A stretch of 64,000 nucleotides of DNA from DASUAS01 sp963809795 (GTDB taxonomy: Bacteria > Actinomycetota > Acidimicrobiia > IMCC26256 > DASPTH01): the NCBI GenBank assembly GCA_963809795.1, contig CAWELN010000014.1, forward strand, positions 124,001 to 188,000, given 5' to 3'. Below the pieces are notes generated by a model, which was not told the origin of the DNA, did no database searches, and saw only the letters and a program-made list of their open reading frames with translations. The position numbers were made by a program, and so were the translations under genes. Positions 1 through 8,435 of this stretch are shown one piece after another; the stretch's first letter is position 1, and each line of letters begins with the position of its first letter.

Positions 1-2127
1 CCCGCGCGGCGCGTCGCCGGCGGCGCGCAGGGCGGCGATGGCGTCGTCGATGACCCGGACCGCGGCCGCCCAATCGCCGCTCATGCCCTCGTTGGCGGCG
101 ATGGCGATGTAGGCCCAGACCGCACCCGGGCAGTCGGGCGGCACGCCGTCACGCAGCGCGGCGGCGGCGAGCTCCCGCATGGCCACGACGTCGTTGCGAC
201 CCTGGGCGCTGAACGCCGCCGCGGCGAGGACGGCGGTACGCACCGCCGGCGGCGCGAGGTCGACACGGGGCACGAGGTGCTCGGCCCACCCACCGATGCC
301 CAGGCCGCGGTCGTTGACCGCTTCGAACGCGAGCGCGGCGACGATCCGGAGCGCGCGCCGGACGTCGTCGTCCTCACCCATCCGGAGGCAGCGGATGAAC
401 GCGGCGCGGAGGTTGTCGAACTCGAGGTGGACGCGCTTGCGCCACGCGACCTCGTCGGGACCGGCGAGCCCGGCATCGGCCGCCTCCGCGAAGCGCGTGT
501 AGTGCTCGGCGTGACGGCGGAACATCTCGTGGAGATCGCCCTCGGCATCGAGGTGCTCGCGCGCGAACGTGCGGAGCGTCTCGAGCATCTGGTACCGGGT
601 GGTCCCGCTGGCCTCGTCGGCCACGATCATCGACTTCGCCACCAGGCCCGCGCCGGCGTCGAGCACGTCCCACGCCTCGAGCCCGTCGCCGGTGGCCACC
701 GCCGCGACCGCGTCGGCGTCGAACGTGCCGGGGAAGGCGCCGAGGCGCACGAACAGCGCCCGCTCCCGCTCGTCGAGCAGCTCGTACGACCACTCGATGG
801 CGCCGCGCAGGGTCTGGTGCCGCTCGGCCGCGCTGCGGCGCCCGCCGGTCAGCAGCTGGAACCGCTGGTCGAGGCGCGCGGCGATGTCGGCGGGCGTCAT
901 GATCGTGACCCGGGCGGCGGCGAGCTCGACCGCGAGCGGGATGCCGTCGAGCCGGCGACAGATCTCGGCGACCGCATCCATGTTCGTCTCGTCGAGCACG
1001 AAGCCGGGTTGGACGGCCTGCGCCCGCTCGGTGAAGAGGCGCACGGACTCGCTGGCCGCGACCACGTCGAGCGACGACGTCCGCGCCGGGAGCTCGAGCG
1101 AGGGCAGCGGCCACACCTGCTCGCCGGCGATGCCGAGCGCCTCGCGACTGGTCGCCAGGATGCGCACGCCGGGGCACTCGCGCAGCAACCCCTCGGCGAG
1201 CCGCCCCACCGCTTCGACGATGTGCTCGCAGTTGTCCAGCACGAGCACGAGCTCGCGGAGGCGCAACGCGTCGATGATGCTCGCGGCGAGGGTGAACGCG
1301 GGACGCGCCAGCACACCGAGGGTCGCCGCAACCACCTGCGCCAGACCTTCGTCGTCGGTCGCGGTCGCGAGCTCGCACAACCACGCGCCATCAGGAAAGC
1401 GCCGGACGATGTCGAGAGCGACCTGGATCGCGATGCGGCTCTTGCCCACGCCACCGACGCCGGTGACCGTCACCAGCCGGGAGGCGAGCAGGGCGTCGGC
1501 GATGGCCTCCCGCTCCACCTCCCGCCCGACGAACGACGACAGCTGCCCGGGGAGGTTGCCGGGCATCGCGTCCAGCGACCGGAGCGGGGGGAAGTCGTGG
1601 CGCAGCCCGGCGGCGACGACCTGGAAGATGCGCTCGGGGCGCGCGAGATCGGGCAGCCGGTGCTCGCCGAGGTCGAGGAGGGCCACCTCGTCGGGCAGCG
1701 TGTCGCGCACGATCTCCTCGGTGGCGTGCGACACCACCACCTGTTCGCCGTGGGCGGCGGCCATGACCCGGGCGGCCCGGTTGGTCGCGGGGCCGTAGTA
1801 GTCGCCGTCGCGGGCGACCGCGTCACCGGTGTGGAGGCCCATCCGCACCCGCAGCCCGCCCGGCACGGCCCACCGCTCGGCGACGAGGGCCCGCTGGGCG
1901 GCGAGGGCGGCGTCGAGGGCGTCGCGGGTGGTGACGAAGACGGCGTGGAGGCCGTCGCCGGTCGTCTTGACCACCCGGCCGCGGTGCCCGATCACCGCGT
2001 CCCGGAGGATGCCGTCGTGGCGCTCGAGCGCGTCCGGCATGGCTCCCGGGTGCTGTTCCCAGAGCCGCGTGGAACCCTCGAGATCGGTGAACAGGAACGT
2101 CACCGTTCCCGACGGCAACTCCGGCAC
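1..2127 (-). CDS. Class III nucleotidyl cyclase domain fused to NB-ARC-like ATPase regulator (3' end outside window)
   Basis: The frame stays open from GTG at 2127 to the left edge, so at least 709 residues are present and the C-terminus is missing. The GTG follows AGGGGGAGCC, a good ribosome site. Residues 1 to about 170 are an adenylate/guanylate cyclase class III domain: TVTFLFTDLEGST and KTTGDGLHAVF carry the two metal-binding aspartates. A P-loop (GVGGVGKSR, near residue 220) and a Walker B-like LVLDNCEH (near 295) follow, as in AfsR/LuxR-family STAND ATPases, then a helical region typical of TPR-type sensor modules. Family knowledge suggests a cytoplasmic signalling regulator; whether it makes cAMP is unknown. 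It is divergent from bpa across about 110 bp. The effector domain at the C-terminus cannot be seen. Confidence 0.85.
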   Translation of the reverse strand, partial: MPELPSGTVTFLFTDLEGSTRLWEQHPGAMPDALERHDGILRDAVIGHRGRVVKTTGDGLHAVFVTTRDALDAALAAQRALVAERWAVPGGLRVRMGLHTGDAVARDGDYYGPATNRAARVMAAAHGEQVVVSHATEEIVRDTLPDEVALLDLGEHRLPDLARPERIFQVVAAGLRHDFPPLRSLDAMPGNLPGQLSSFVGREVEREAIADALLASRLVTVTGVGGVGKSRIAIQVALDIVRRFPDGAWLCELATATDDEGLAQVVAATLGVLARPAFTLAASIIDALRLRELVLVLDNCEHIVEAVGRLAEGLLRECPGVRILATSREALGIAGEQVWPLPSLELPARTSSLDVVAASESVRLFTERAQAVQPGFVLDETNMDAVAEICRRLDGIPLAVELAAARVTIMTPADIAARLDQRFQLLTGGRRSAAERHQTLRGAIEWSYELLDERERALFVRLGAFPGTFDADAVAAVATGDGLEAWDVLDAGAGLVAKSMIVADEASGTTRYQMLETLRTFAREHLDAEGDLHEMFRRHAEHYTRFAEAADAGLAGPDEVAWRKRVHLEFDNLRAAFIRCLRMGEDDDVRRALRIVAALAFEAVNDRGLGIGGWAEHLVPRVDLAPPAVRTAVLAAAAFSAQGRNDVVAMRELAAAALRDGVPPDCPGAVWAYIAIAANEGMSGDWAAAVRVIDDAIAALRAAGDAPRG

Positions 2128-2225
2128 GGCTCCCCCTGGCAGGTCGCGGCGGGGCTGCTGCATGATCCCACGCCGTGACGGATCCCGTCGCCGAATCCGG
2201 TGCCCGGCCCTCCGGCACCACCCCC

Positions 2226-2231
2226 TATCCT
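2226..2231 (+). promoter_or_regulatory. Leaderless-type -10 element (TATCCT) of bpa
   Basis: TATCCT ends 7 nt before the bpa ATG. There is no Shine-Dalgarno sequence in the 7-nt gap, so transcription would begin at or next to the A of the start codon. Confidence 0.6.
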
Positions 2232-2238
2232 CGACGGC

Positions 2239-2781
2239 ATGGAGAACGGACCCGACCCGTCGACCGAGCGCGAGCGCGTGCAGCCCGAGTTGGTCGACGG
2301 CCGCGCCACCACCGACACGGCCGCGGCGACCGCGGCGGCCGAGGCGGAGGGCGAAGCGGCGGCGGAGCAGAGCGGGGAGCAGATCTCCAGCCCCACCAAG
2401 CTGATCCGGATCGCGTCGATGGTGCGCAACATGCTCGACGAGGTACGCCGCGCACCGCTCGACGACGCCGGCCGTCGCCGCCTGCGCGAGATCCACGAGA
2501 AGTCGCTCGAAGAGCTCGAGGGCGTGCTCTCCCCCGATCTGCGCCGCGAGCTCACCGAGGTGGTGCTGCCCTTCAACAGCGACGCGCCCAGCGAGTCGGA
2601 GCTGCGGCTGGCGCAGGCGCAGCTCGTCGGCTGGCTCGAAGGCCTCTTCCACGGCATCCAGGCCACGCTGTTCACGCAGCAGGCGTCGGCCCAGAGCCAG
2701 CTCGACCAGATGCGCCGCCGCGCGCTCGACCAGGGCCCCGGCGCGCCGACCGGTCCCACCGGTCCGAGCGGGTACCTGTGA
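2239..2781 (+). CDS. bpa: Bacterial proteasome activator Bpa/PafE
   Basis: 180 residues. Bpa forms a ring that docks on the 20S proteasome and feeds it substrates without ATP or pupylation. The core matches mycobacterial Bpa closely: KLIRIASMVRNMLDEVR, LREIHEKSLEELEG, LPFN, AQLVGWLEGLFHGIQ and FTQQ. The chain ends GPSGYL, equivalent to the C-terminal GQYL that inserts into proteasome alpha pockets (HbYX-like). The acidic N-terminus (residues 1-50) is low-complexity. ATG 2239 is chosen because it follows a TATCCT leaderless signature; the in-frame start 39 nt upstream would pass through that element. The stop overlaps the aroG start (GTGA), so the two are translationally coupled. Its presence predicts a 20S proteasome elsewhere in the genome. 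Confidence 0.9.
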   Translation: MENGPDPSTERERVQPELVDGRATTDTAAATAAAEAEGEAAAEQSGEQISSPTKLIRIASMVRNMLDEVRRAPLDDAGRRRLREIHEKSLEELEGVLSPDLRRELTEVVLPFNSDAPSESELRLAQAQLVGWLEGLFHGIQATLFTQQASAQSQLDQMRRRALDQGPGAPTGPTGPSGYL

Positions 2782-4178
2782 GCGCGACGGAGCCCGGCGC
2801 CGACGCGTCCAACACCACCGGCGGCGAGCTCTTCCACCTGCAGCAGTGGTCGCCCGACAGCTGGCGCGCGCTCCCGGCCGAGCAACAGCCCGACTGGCCC
2901 GACCCCGCTGCGCTCGACGACGCGCTCACCACGTTGCGCGAGGTGCCGCCGCTCGTGTTCGCGGGTGAGGCGCGCAGCCTCACCGACGCGCTGGCCGCGG
3001 TCACCGAGGCGCGCGGCTTCGTGTTGCAGGCGGGCGACTGCGCGGAGTCGTTCGACGCGTTCTCCGCCAATGCCATCCGCGACAAGCTGAAGGTGATCCT
3101 CCAGATGGCGGTCGTGCTCACGTACGGCAGCGGCGTGCCGACGGTGAAGATCGGCCGCATCGCGGGCCAGTTCGCCAAGCCCCGCTCGTCGCCCATGGAG
3201 AAGCGCGGCGAGGTCGAGCTCCCCTCGTTCCGGGGCGACATGGTGAACGACTTCGCCTTCGAGACCGCCGCCCGCCGCCCCGATCCGGCCCGGCTCGTGC
3301 GCGCCTACCACCAGGCCGCGTCCACCTTGAACCTGCTGCGGGCGTTCGCCAAGGGTGGGTTCGCCGACCTGTCACGCGTGCACGCGTGGAACCTCGAGTA
3401 CGTCGACGCCAGCCCCGAGGGGCGCCGGTTCGAGGCGCTGGCGGGCGAGATCGACCGCGCGCTCCGCTTCATGGCCGCGTGCGGCATCGACCTCGACTCC
3501 GAGCACCAGCTGCACCAGGTCGACTTCTACACGTCGCACGAGGCGTTGCTGCTCGGCTACGAGGAGGCGCTCACCCGGCGCGACAGCCTCACCGACCAGT
3601 GGTACGACTGCTCCGCCCACCTCCTGTGGGCGGGTGAGCGCACCCGCCAGCTCGGTGGCGCGCACATCGAGTTCCTCAGTGGCGTCGAGAACCCGGTGGG
3701 CGTCAAGCTCGGGCCGGGCGCGTCGCCGGAGGACGTCGTCGCGCTGTGCGACCGCCTCGACCCGAAGCGGCGCCCGGGCCGGCTCGTGCTCGTGAGCCGC
3801 ATGGGCGCGGATCGCATCGCCGACGCGCTGCCGCCGCTGCTCCGCGCGGTGAAGCTCACCGGCCATCCCGTCGTCTGGATGTGCGACCCGATGCACGGCA
3901 ACACGTACCAGCACGCCAGCGGGTACAAGACCCGCGAGTTCGACGACGTGATGCGGGAGCTGCACGGCTTCTTCGCCGCGTGCGACGACGCCGGCGTGTG
4001 GCCCGGCGGCGTGCACATCGAGCTGACCGGCGAGAACGTCACCGAGTGCCTCGGCGGCAGCCACGAGGTGCTCGGCGACCACCTCGAGCAGCGCTACGAG
4101 ACGAGTTGCGACCCCCGCCTCAACGCCCGCCAGTCCCTCGACCTCGCGTTCCAGGTGGCCGAGCTGCTCCGTCGCTGA
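2778..4178 (+). CDS. aroG: Class II 3-deoxy-D-arabino-heptulosonate-7-phosphate synthase
   Basis: 466 residues, close to the 462 of M. tuberculosis AroG. It condenses phosphoenolpyruvate and erythrose 4-phosphate in the first step of the shikimate pathway. Class II hallmarks are visible: QAGDCAESF with the metal-ligand Cys88, RIAGQFAKPRS, VSRMGADRI, WMCDPMHGNTY and the C-terminal CDPRLNARQSLDLAF. The GTG start overlaps the bpa stop by 4 nt; longer in-frame starts would run back through bpa. A 100-nt gap separates it from kgd. Pairing with a proteasome activator has no obvious metabolic logic and probably reflects shared transcription. Confidence 0.93.
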   Translation: MSATEPGADASNTTGGELFHLQQWSPDSWRALPAEQQPDWPDPAALDDALTTLREVPPLVFAGEARSLTDALAAVTEARGFVLQAGDCAESFDAFSANAIRDKLKVILQMAVVLTYGSGVPTVKIGRIAGQFAKPRSSPMEKRGEVELPSFRGDMVNDFAFETAARRPDPARLVRAYHQAASTLNLLRAFAKGGFADLSRVHAWNLEYVDASPEGRRFEALAGEIDRALRFMAACGIDLDSEHQLHQVDFYTSHEALLLGYEEALTRRDSLTDQWYDCSAHLLWAGERTRQLGGAHIEFLSGVENPVGVKLGPGASPEDVVALCDRLDPKRRPGRLVLVSRMGADRIADALPPLLRAVKLTGHPVVWMCDPMHGNTYQHASGYKTREFDDVMRELHGFFAACDDAGVWPGGVHIELTGENVTECLGGSHEVLGDHLEQRYETSCDPRLNARQSLDLAFQVAELLRR

Positions 4179-4278
4179 TCGATCCGCCTCCGCACGCGCG
4201 AGCATGAGGCGGAGTGGAGTCGTGCCCGGAGAGCCGGACGGCGCAACGGAGTCGACCAGAGAGCAGAGAGGAGGTCCG

Positions 4279-7200
4279 GTGACCCGTTTCGACGACCTCG
4301 GCCCGAACTCCGGGCTCGTGGAGGAGCTCTACCAGCGTTACCTCCGGAACCCGGCCTCGGTCGACGACCACTGGCGCGCCTACTTCTCGGACGCCACCCC
4401 TCCGACCGGCGACGGCGCCGCCCCGGCTCCACCGGCTCCGCCGGCTCCATCGGCCGAGGCGCCGCCGGCGGCGCCGCCGGCTCCGGTCGCGCCGACCTCC
4501 GCACCGGCGCGCCCGGGCCCGATGGTGCTCGACGGTGACGAGCCCGAGCCGCTGCGCGGCGCGGCCGCCCGCACGGTCGAGAACATGGAGGCCAGTCTGG
4601 GTGTCCCGACCGCGACCTCGGTACGCGTGGTTCCGGCCAAGCTGCTCGAGGTCAACCGCCAGATCCTCAACAACCAGCTGGCGCGCACCGGCTCGGGCAA
4701 GGTCAGCTTCACCCACCTGATCGCCTACGCGGTGCTCCGCGCGCTCGCCGACTTCCCGGCCCTCAACTCCGCCTTCGCCACCGAAGACGGCAAGCCCGTC
4801 GTCGTGCGCCACCAGCACGTGAACCTCGGCCTCGCGGTCGACGTGCAGCGGCGCGACGGGACGCACTCGCTGCTCGTGCCCAACGTGAAGGACGCCGAGA
4901 CCCTCGACTTCGCCGCGTTCTGGCGCGCGTACGAAGAGCTGATCGTGAAGGTCCGCAGCGGCAAGATCTCACCCGACGACTTCGCCGGTACCACGTCGTC
5001 CATCACGAACCCGGGCATGATCGGCACGGTGCACTCGGTGCCCCGCCTGATGCCCGGACAGGGCTTCATCGTCGGCGTCGGCAGCATCGGGTACCCCGCC
5101 GAGTTCGAGGGCGCCGACCCCGCCGCACTGGCGCAGCTCGCGGTGAGCAAGGTGACCACGCTCACCAACACCTACGACCACCGGATCATCACCGGCGCCG
5201 AGAGCGGGGAGTTCCTGCGGCGCATCCACGAGCTGCTGCTCGGGCAGGACGAGTTCTACGACGACGTGTTCGCCAGCCTGGCGGTGCCCTACGAGCCCGC
5301 CCGCTGGCACGAGGACCGCAGCGGGTTCGCCGACCCGGCCACCCAGCACGAGAAGGTCGTGCAGGTCCACTCCCTCATCAACATGTACCGCGTGCGCGGG
5401 CACCTCATCGCCAACCTCGACCCCCTCGGGCGTCGCGCGCCCGAGACGCACCCCGAGCTCGACATCACGCACCACGACCTCTCCATCTGGGACCTCGAGC
5501 GCGAGTTCCCGATCGGCAACCTCGGTGTCGGCCGCCTGCCGCGCAAGGTGCTGCCGCTGCGCGACATCCTCGGCGTCCTGCGCGACGCGTACGCGCGCAC
5601 CGTCGGCGTCGAGTACATGCACATCCAGGAGCCCGACCAGAAGGAGTGGATCCAGCAACGGGTCGAGGGCCCCAAGGAACCGGTGTCGTCGGAGGAGAAG
5701 CACCGCATCCTCGAGCGGCTCAACGCGGCGGAGGCGTTCGAGCGGTTCCTGCACACGAAGTACCTGGGGCAGAAGCGCTTCAGCCTCGAAGGGGCGGAGA
5801 CGCTCGTGCCCATGCTCGACGCGCTCTGCACGAGCGCCAGCGACTCGGGCATGAGCGACGTCGTGCTCGGCATGGCGCACCGGGGCCGGCTGAACGTGCT
5901 CGCCAACGTGATCGGCAAGTCGTACTCGCAGATCTTCCGCGAGTTCGAGGGCGAGCTCGACCCTTCCAGCACCCAGGGCTCGGGCGACGTCAAGTATCAC
6001 CTCGGCGCGGTCGGCAAGCACCAGTCGCCGAGCGGCAACGACGTGAAGCTCACGCTCGCCGCCAACCCCAGCCATCTGGAGGCGGTGGGACCGGTGGTCG
6101 AGGGCATGGCCCGGGCCATCGGCGACGCGGTGGCCGACGGCGCCCGACGCGCGGTGCTCCCCGTCCTGCTCCACGGCGACGCCGCCTTCGCCGGTCAGGG
6201 CGTCGTCGCCGAGACCTTCAACCTCTCGGAGGTGCCCGGCTACGAGGTCGGCGGCACCGTCCACATCGTGATCAACAACCAGCTCGGGTTCACCACCGCG
6301 CCCGAGCTGGGCCGTTCCAGCGTGTACCCCACCGACGTCGCCAAGATGGTGCAGGCGCCGATCTTCCACGTGAACGGCGACGACCCCGAGGCCGCGGTCC
6401 GGGTCGTGCGCCTCGCCTTCGAGTTCCGCAACCAGTTCCAGAAGGACGTCGTCGTCGACCTCGTCTGCTACCGCCGCTACGGCCACAACGAGGCCGACGA
6501 GCCCGCGTTCACGCAGCCGCGCATGTACGAGCTCATCGACTCGCACCCCTCGGTGCGCGCGCTCTACACGCAGCAGCTCGTGCAGCGGGGCGACATCACC
6601 CCCGATGACGAACAGGCCGTCGAGTACGACTTCAAGGTCCGGCTCGAGCGCGCGTTCGAGGAGACCCAGACCGGGCGCGCACCGGCACCGGACGAGGACG
6701 ACGACGCCGGCCTCTCGGTCGCGACCGACGAGCAAGGGGGCGACGACCCGCCGGTCGCCACCGCGGTCCCGGCGGAGGTGCTGCACCGCGTGCTCGACGG
6801 CCTCACCCGTTGGCCCGAGGGCTTCACGGTCAACCCCAAGCTCGAGCGCCAGCTCCTCGCCCGGCGCACGATGGTCGAGCGCGACGAGATCGACTGGGCG
6901 CTGGCCGAGGCGCTGTCGTTCGGTTCGCTGGTGCTCGGCGGCACGCCGGTGCGCCTGGCGGGACAGGACACCCGCCGGGGCACGTTCAGCCAGCGCCACG
7001 GGGTGCTGGTCGACCAGCGCACCGAAGCGGAGTACGTCCCGCTGGCCCACCTGGCCGACGACCAGGCCGCGTTCATGCTCTACGACACCGTGCTGTCGGA
7101 GTACGCCGCGCTCGGGTTCGAGTACGGCTACTCGATCGCGTCGGACGCGCTGGTGTGCTGGGAGGCGCAGTTCGGCGACTTCGCCAACGCCGCCCAGGTG

Positions 7201-7914
7201 GTGATCGACCAGTTCGTGACCGCGGCGTCGGACAAGTGGGGCCAGCGCAGCAGCATGGGGCTCCTGCTGCCGCACGGGTTCGAGGGGCAGGGCCCCGAGC
7301 ACTCGAGCGCGCGCATCGAGCGCTATCTGATCCTGTCGGCCGAGCAGAACCTGCGTGTGGTGTACCCGAGCACCGCGGCGCAGTACTTCCACGTGCTGCG
7401 CCGCCAGGCCTTCGCGCTCCAGCGCGTGCCGCTCGTCTGCTTCACGCCGAAGCGCTACCTGCGCATGCCGCAGACGCGTTCGCCGCTCGCCGCGTTCACC
7501 GACGGCCGCTTCGAGCTCGTGCTCGACGACCGCGGCGCGCCCGACACCGTGCAACGGGTGATCCTGTGCACCGGCAAGATCGCGCACGAGCTCATGGACC
7601 AGCGCGATTCGCGCGGGGCACCGGCGGCGGTCGTCCGGGTCGAGCAGCTCTACCCGTGGCCGGAAGCCGAGGTGTTCGCGGTGCTGGACCGCTACCCCGA
7701 CGCCAAGCAGGTGTGGTGGGTGCAGGAGGAGCCGGAGAACATGGGCGCGTGGCCCTACGTGCACCAGCGGCTGCACAAGGTGCTGCGCGAGCGGGCCAAG
7801 CTCAAGCACGTGGCCCGCGCACCGAGCGCGAGTCCCGCCACCGGGAGCTCCAAGGTGCACGACGCCGAGCAGCAGCGTCTGCTCGCCGCCGCGTTCGCCA
7901 AGCTTCCTGGTTAG
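4279..7914 (+). CDS. kgd: Multifunctional 2-oxoglutarate metabolism enzyme (Kgd/SucA type, E2-like plus E1 fusion)
   Basis: 1211 residues, matching the roughly 1230-residue mycobacterial KGD. It decarboxylates 2-oxoglutarate with thiamine diphosphate and, with partner subunits, supplies the TCA-cycle oxoglutarate dehydrogenase activity. Order: N-terminal helix (FDDLGPNSGLVEELYQRYL), Ala/Pro-rich linker to about residue 95, E2-type acyltransferase domain with TYDHRIITGAESGEFLR (catalytic His301) but no lipoyl domain, then the E1 domain with AHRGRLNVL (His534), HGDAAFAGQG and INNQLGFTT for thiamine diphosphate. GTG 4279 follows AGAGAGGAGG and aligns with the family start; the ATG 75 nt upstream lacks a ribosome site. 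Its TAG stop forms half of the next gene's -10 element. The lipoylated E2 and E3 partners are not in the window. Confidence 0.95.
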   Translation: MTRFDDLGPNSGLVEELYQRYLRNPASVDDHWRAYFSDATPPTGDGAAPAPPAPPAPSAEAPPAAPPAPVAPTSAPARPGPMVLDGDEPEPLRGAAARTVENMEASLGVPTATSVRVVPAKLLEVNRQILNNQLARTGSGKVSFTHLIAYAVLRALADFPALNSAFATEDGKPVVVRHQHVNLGLAVDVQRRDGTHSLLVPNVKDAETLDFAAFWRAYEELIVKVRSGKISPDDFAGTTSSITNPGMIGTVHSVPRLMPGQGFIVGVGSIGYPAEFEGADPAALAQLAVSKVTTLTNTYDHRIITGAESGEFLRRIHELLLGQDEFYDDVFASLAVPYEPARWHEDRSGFADPATQHEKVVQVHSLINMYRVRGHLIANLDPLGRRAPETHPELDITHHDLSIWDLEREFPIGNLGVGRLPRKVLPLRDILGVLRDAYARTVGVEYMHIQEPDQKEWIQQRVEGPKEPVSSEEKHRILERLNAAEAFERFLHTKYLGQKRFSLEGAETLVPMLDALCTSASDSGMSDVVLGMAHRGRLNVLANVIGKSYSQIFREFEGELDPSSTQGSGDVKYHLGAVGKHQSPSGNDVKLTLAANPSHLEAVGPVVEGMARAIGDAVADGARRAVLPVLLHGDAAFAGQGVVAETFNLSEVPGYEVGGTVHIVINNQLGFTTAPELGRSSVYPTDVAKMVQAPIFHVNGDDPEAAVRVVRLAFEFRNQFQKDVVVDLVCYRRYGHNEADEPAFTQPRMYELIDSHPSVRALYTQQLVQRGDITPDDEQAVEYDFKVRLERAFEETQTGRAPAPDEDDDAGLSVATDEQGGDDPPVATAVPAEVLHRVLDGLTRWPEGFTVNPKLERQLLARRTMVERDEIDWALAEALSFGSLVLGGTPVRLAGQDTRRGTFSQRHGVLVDQRTEAEYVPLAHLADDQAAFMLYDTVLSEYAALGFEYGYSIASDALVCWEAQFGDFANAAQVVIDQFVTAASDKWGQRSSMGLLLPHGFEGQGPEHSSARIERYLILSAEQNLRVVYPSTAAQYFHVLRRQAFALQRVPLVCFTPKRYLRMPQTRSPLAAFTDGRFELVLDDRGAPDTVQRVILCTGKIAHELMDQRDSRGAPAAVVRVEQLYPWPEAEVFAVLDRYPDAKQVWWVQEEPENMGAWPYVHQRLHKVLRERAKLKHVARAPSASPATGSSKVHDAEQQRLLAAAFAKLPG

Positions 7915-7917
7915 GGT
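7912..7917 (+). promoter_or_regulatory. Leaderless-type -10 (TAGGGT) made from the kgd stop codon
   Basis: The first three bases are the kgd TAG stop; the hexamer ends 7 nt before the GTG of the thioesterase gene. Confidence 0.55.
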
Positions 7918-7924
7918 TCCGGCC

Positions 7925-8318
7925 GTGACCGCCGAGAACTCCACGTACCGACCGGCACACCTCACCGCGGTCGCGATGGCCGACGGGCGCAGCGAGGCGA
8001 CCTGGGCGCCGAGCGCGGAGTGGGGCAATCCGGTGGGCAACGTCCACGGCGGATACATCGCGCTGCTCGTCGACGATGTCGCCGGCATGGCGCTGATGTC
8101 GCTCATCGGCTCCGGGGCACCCACGGTCTCGTTGCAGGTCGACTACCTCAACCCCATGCCCCTGGGTCGTACGTACACCGCGCGGGGAAGTGATACGCGC
8201 CGGGAAGGCAACCGCGATCGTCGACGTGCACGTGTACGACGCCGACGACCTCCTGGTCGCCCGGGGCACGTGCTTCTTCCAGCTGCCGAGCTCGTGGCGG
8301 GAGCGGACGGCGACGTGA
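7925..8318 (+). CDS. PaaI-like hotdog-fold thioesterase, frameshifted
   Basis: With one base removed the gene encodes 130 residues of a hotdog-fold acyl-CoA thioesterase; the substrate is not predictable. The first part carries WGNPVGNVHGGYIALLVDD (the HGG turn with active-site helix) and TVSLQVDYLNPM. After RTYTAR the frame is lost in a GGGG run near 8190, but the +1 frame continues as EVIRAGKATAIVDVHVYD and ARGTCFFQLP, the expected last strands, and stops at TGA 8318. The unshifted frame instead gives an arginine-rich tail to 8341, which I reject. GTG 7925 has no Shine-Dalgarno but a TAGGGT 7 nt upstream. An extra G is the simplest explanation. Confidence 0.75.
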
Positions 8319-8345
8319 CCGCAGCTCTGATTGCCCCTTGACGAC

Positions 8346-8359
8346 CGAACACATGTTCG
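8346..8359 (+). promoter_or_regulatory. LexA-type SOS box (CGAAC-N4-GTTCG)
   Basis: A perfect inverted repeat CGAAC-ACAT-GTTCG, the actinobacterial LexA operator core. It abuts a TATAGGGT (-10-like, 8360-8367) and lies about 75 nt upstream of the HNH endonuclease start. LexA bound here would cover the promoter. Confidence 0.75.
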
Positions 8360-8435
8360 TATAGGGTAGGGACACGCCGCGAGGGTCGGGCGTGACGACC
8401 TTCTCCTGGGACTCGGAGCGTTCGGGAGGAGGGTC

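Noticed and set aside
277..2178. A 633-codon plus-strand open frame opposite the cyclase/ATPase gene.
   Set aside because: Low-complexity Arg/Gly/Glu translation; the minus frame has cyclase and P-loop motifs.
4969..8124. A 1051-codon open frame on the minus strand opposite kgd.
   Set aside because: It is a GC-skewed antisense shadow; kgd is unmistakable and the antisense translation has no recognisable motif.
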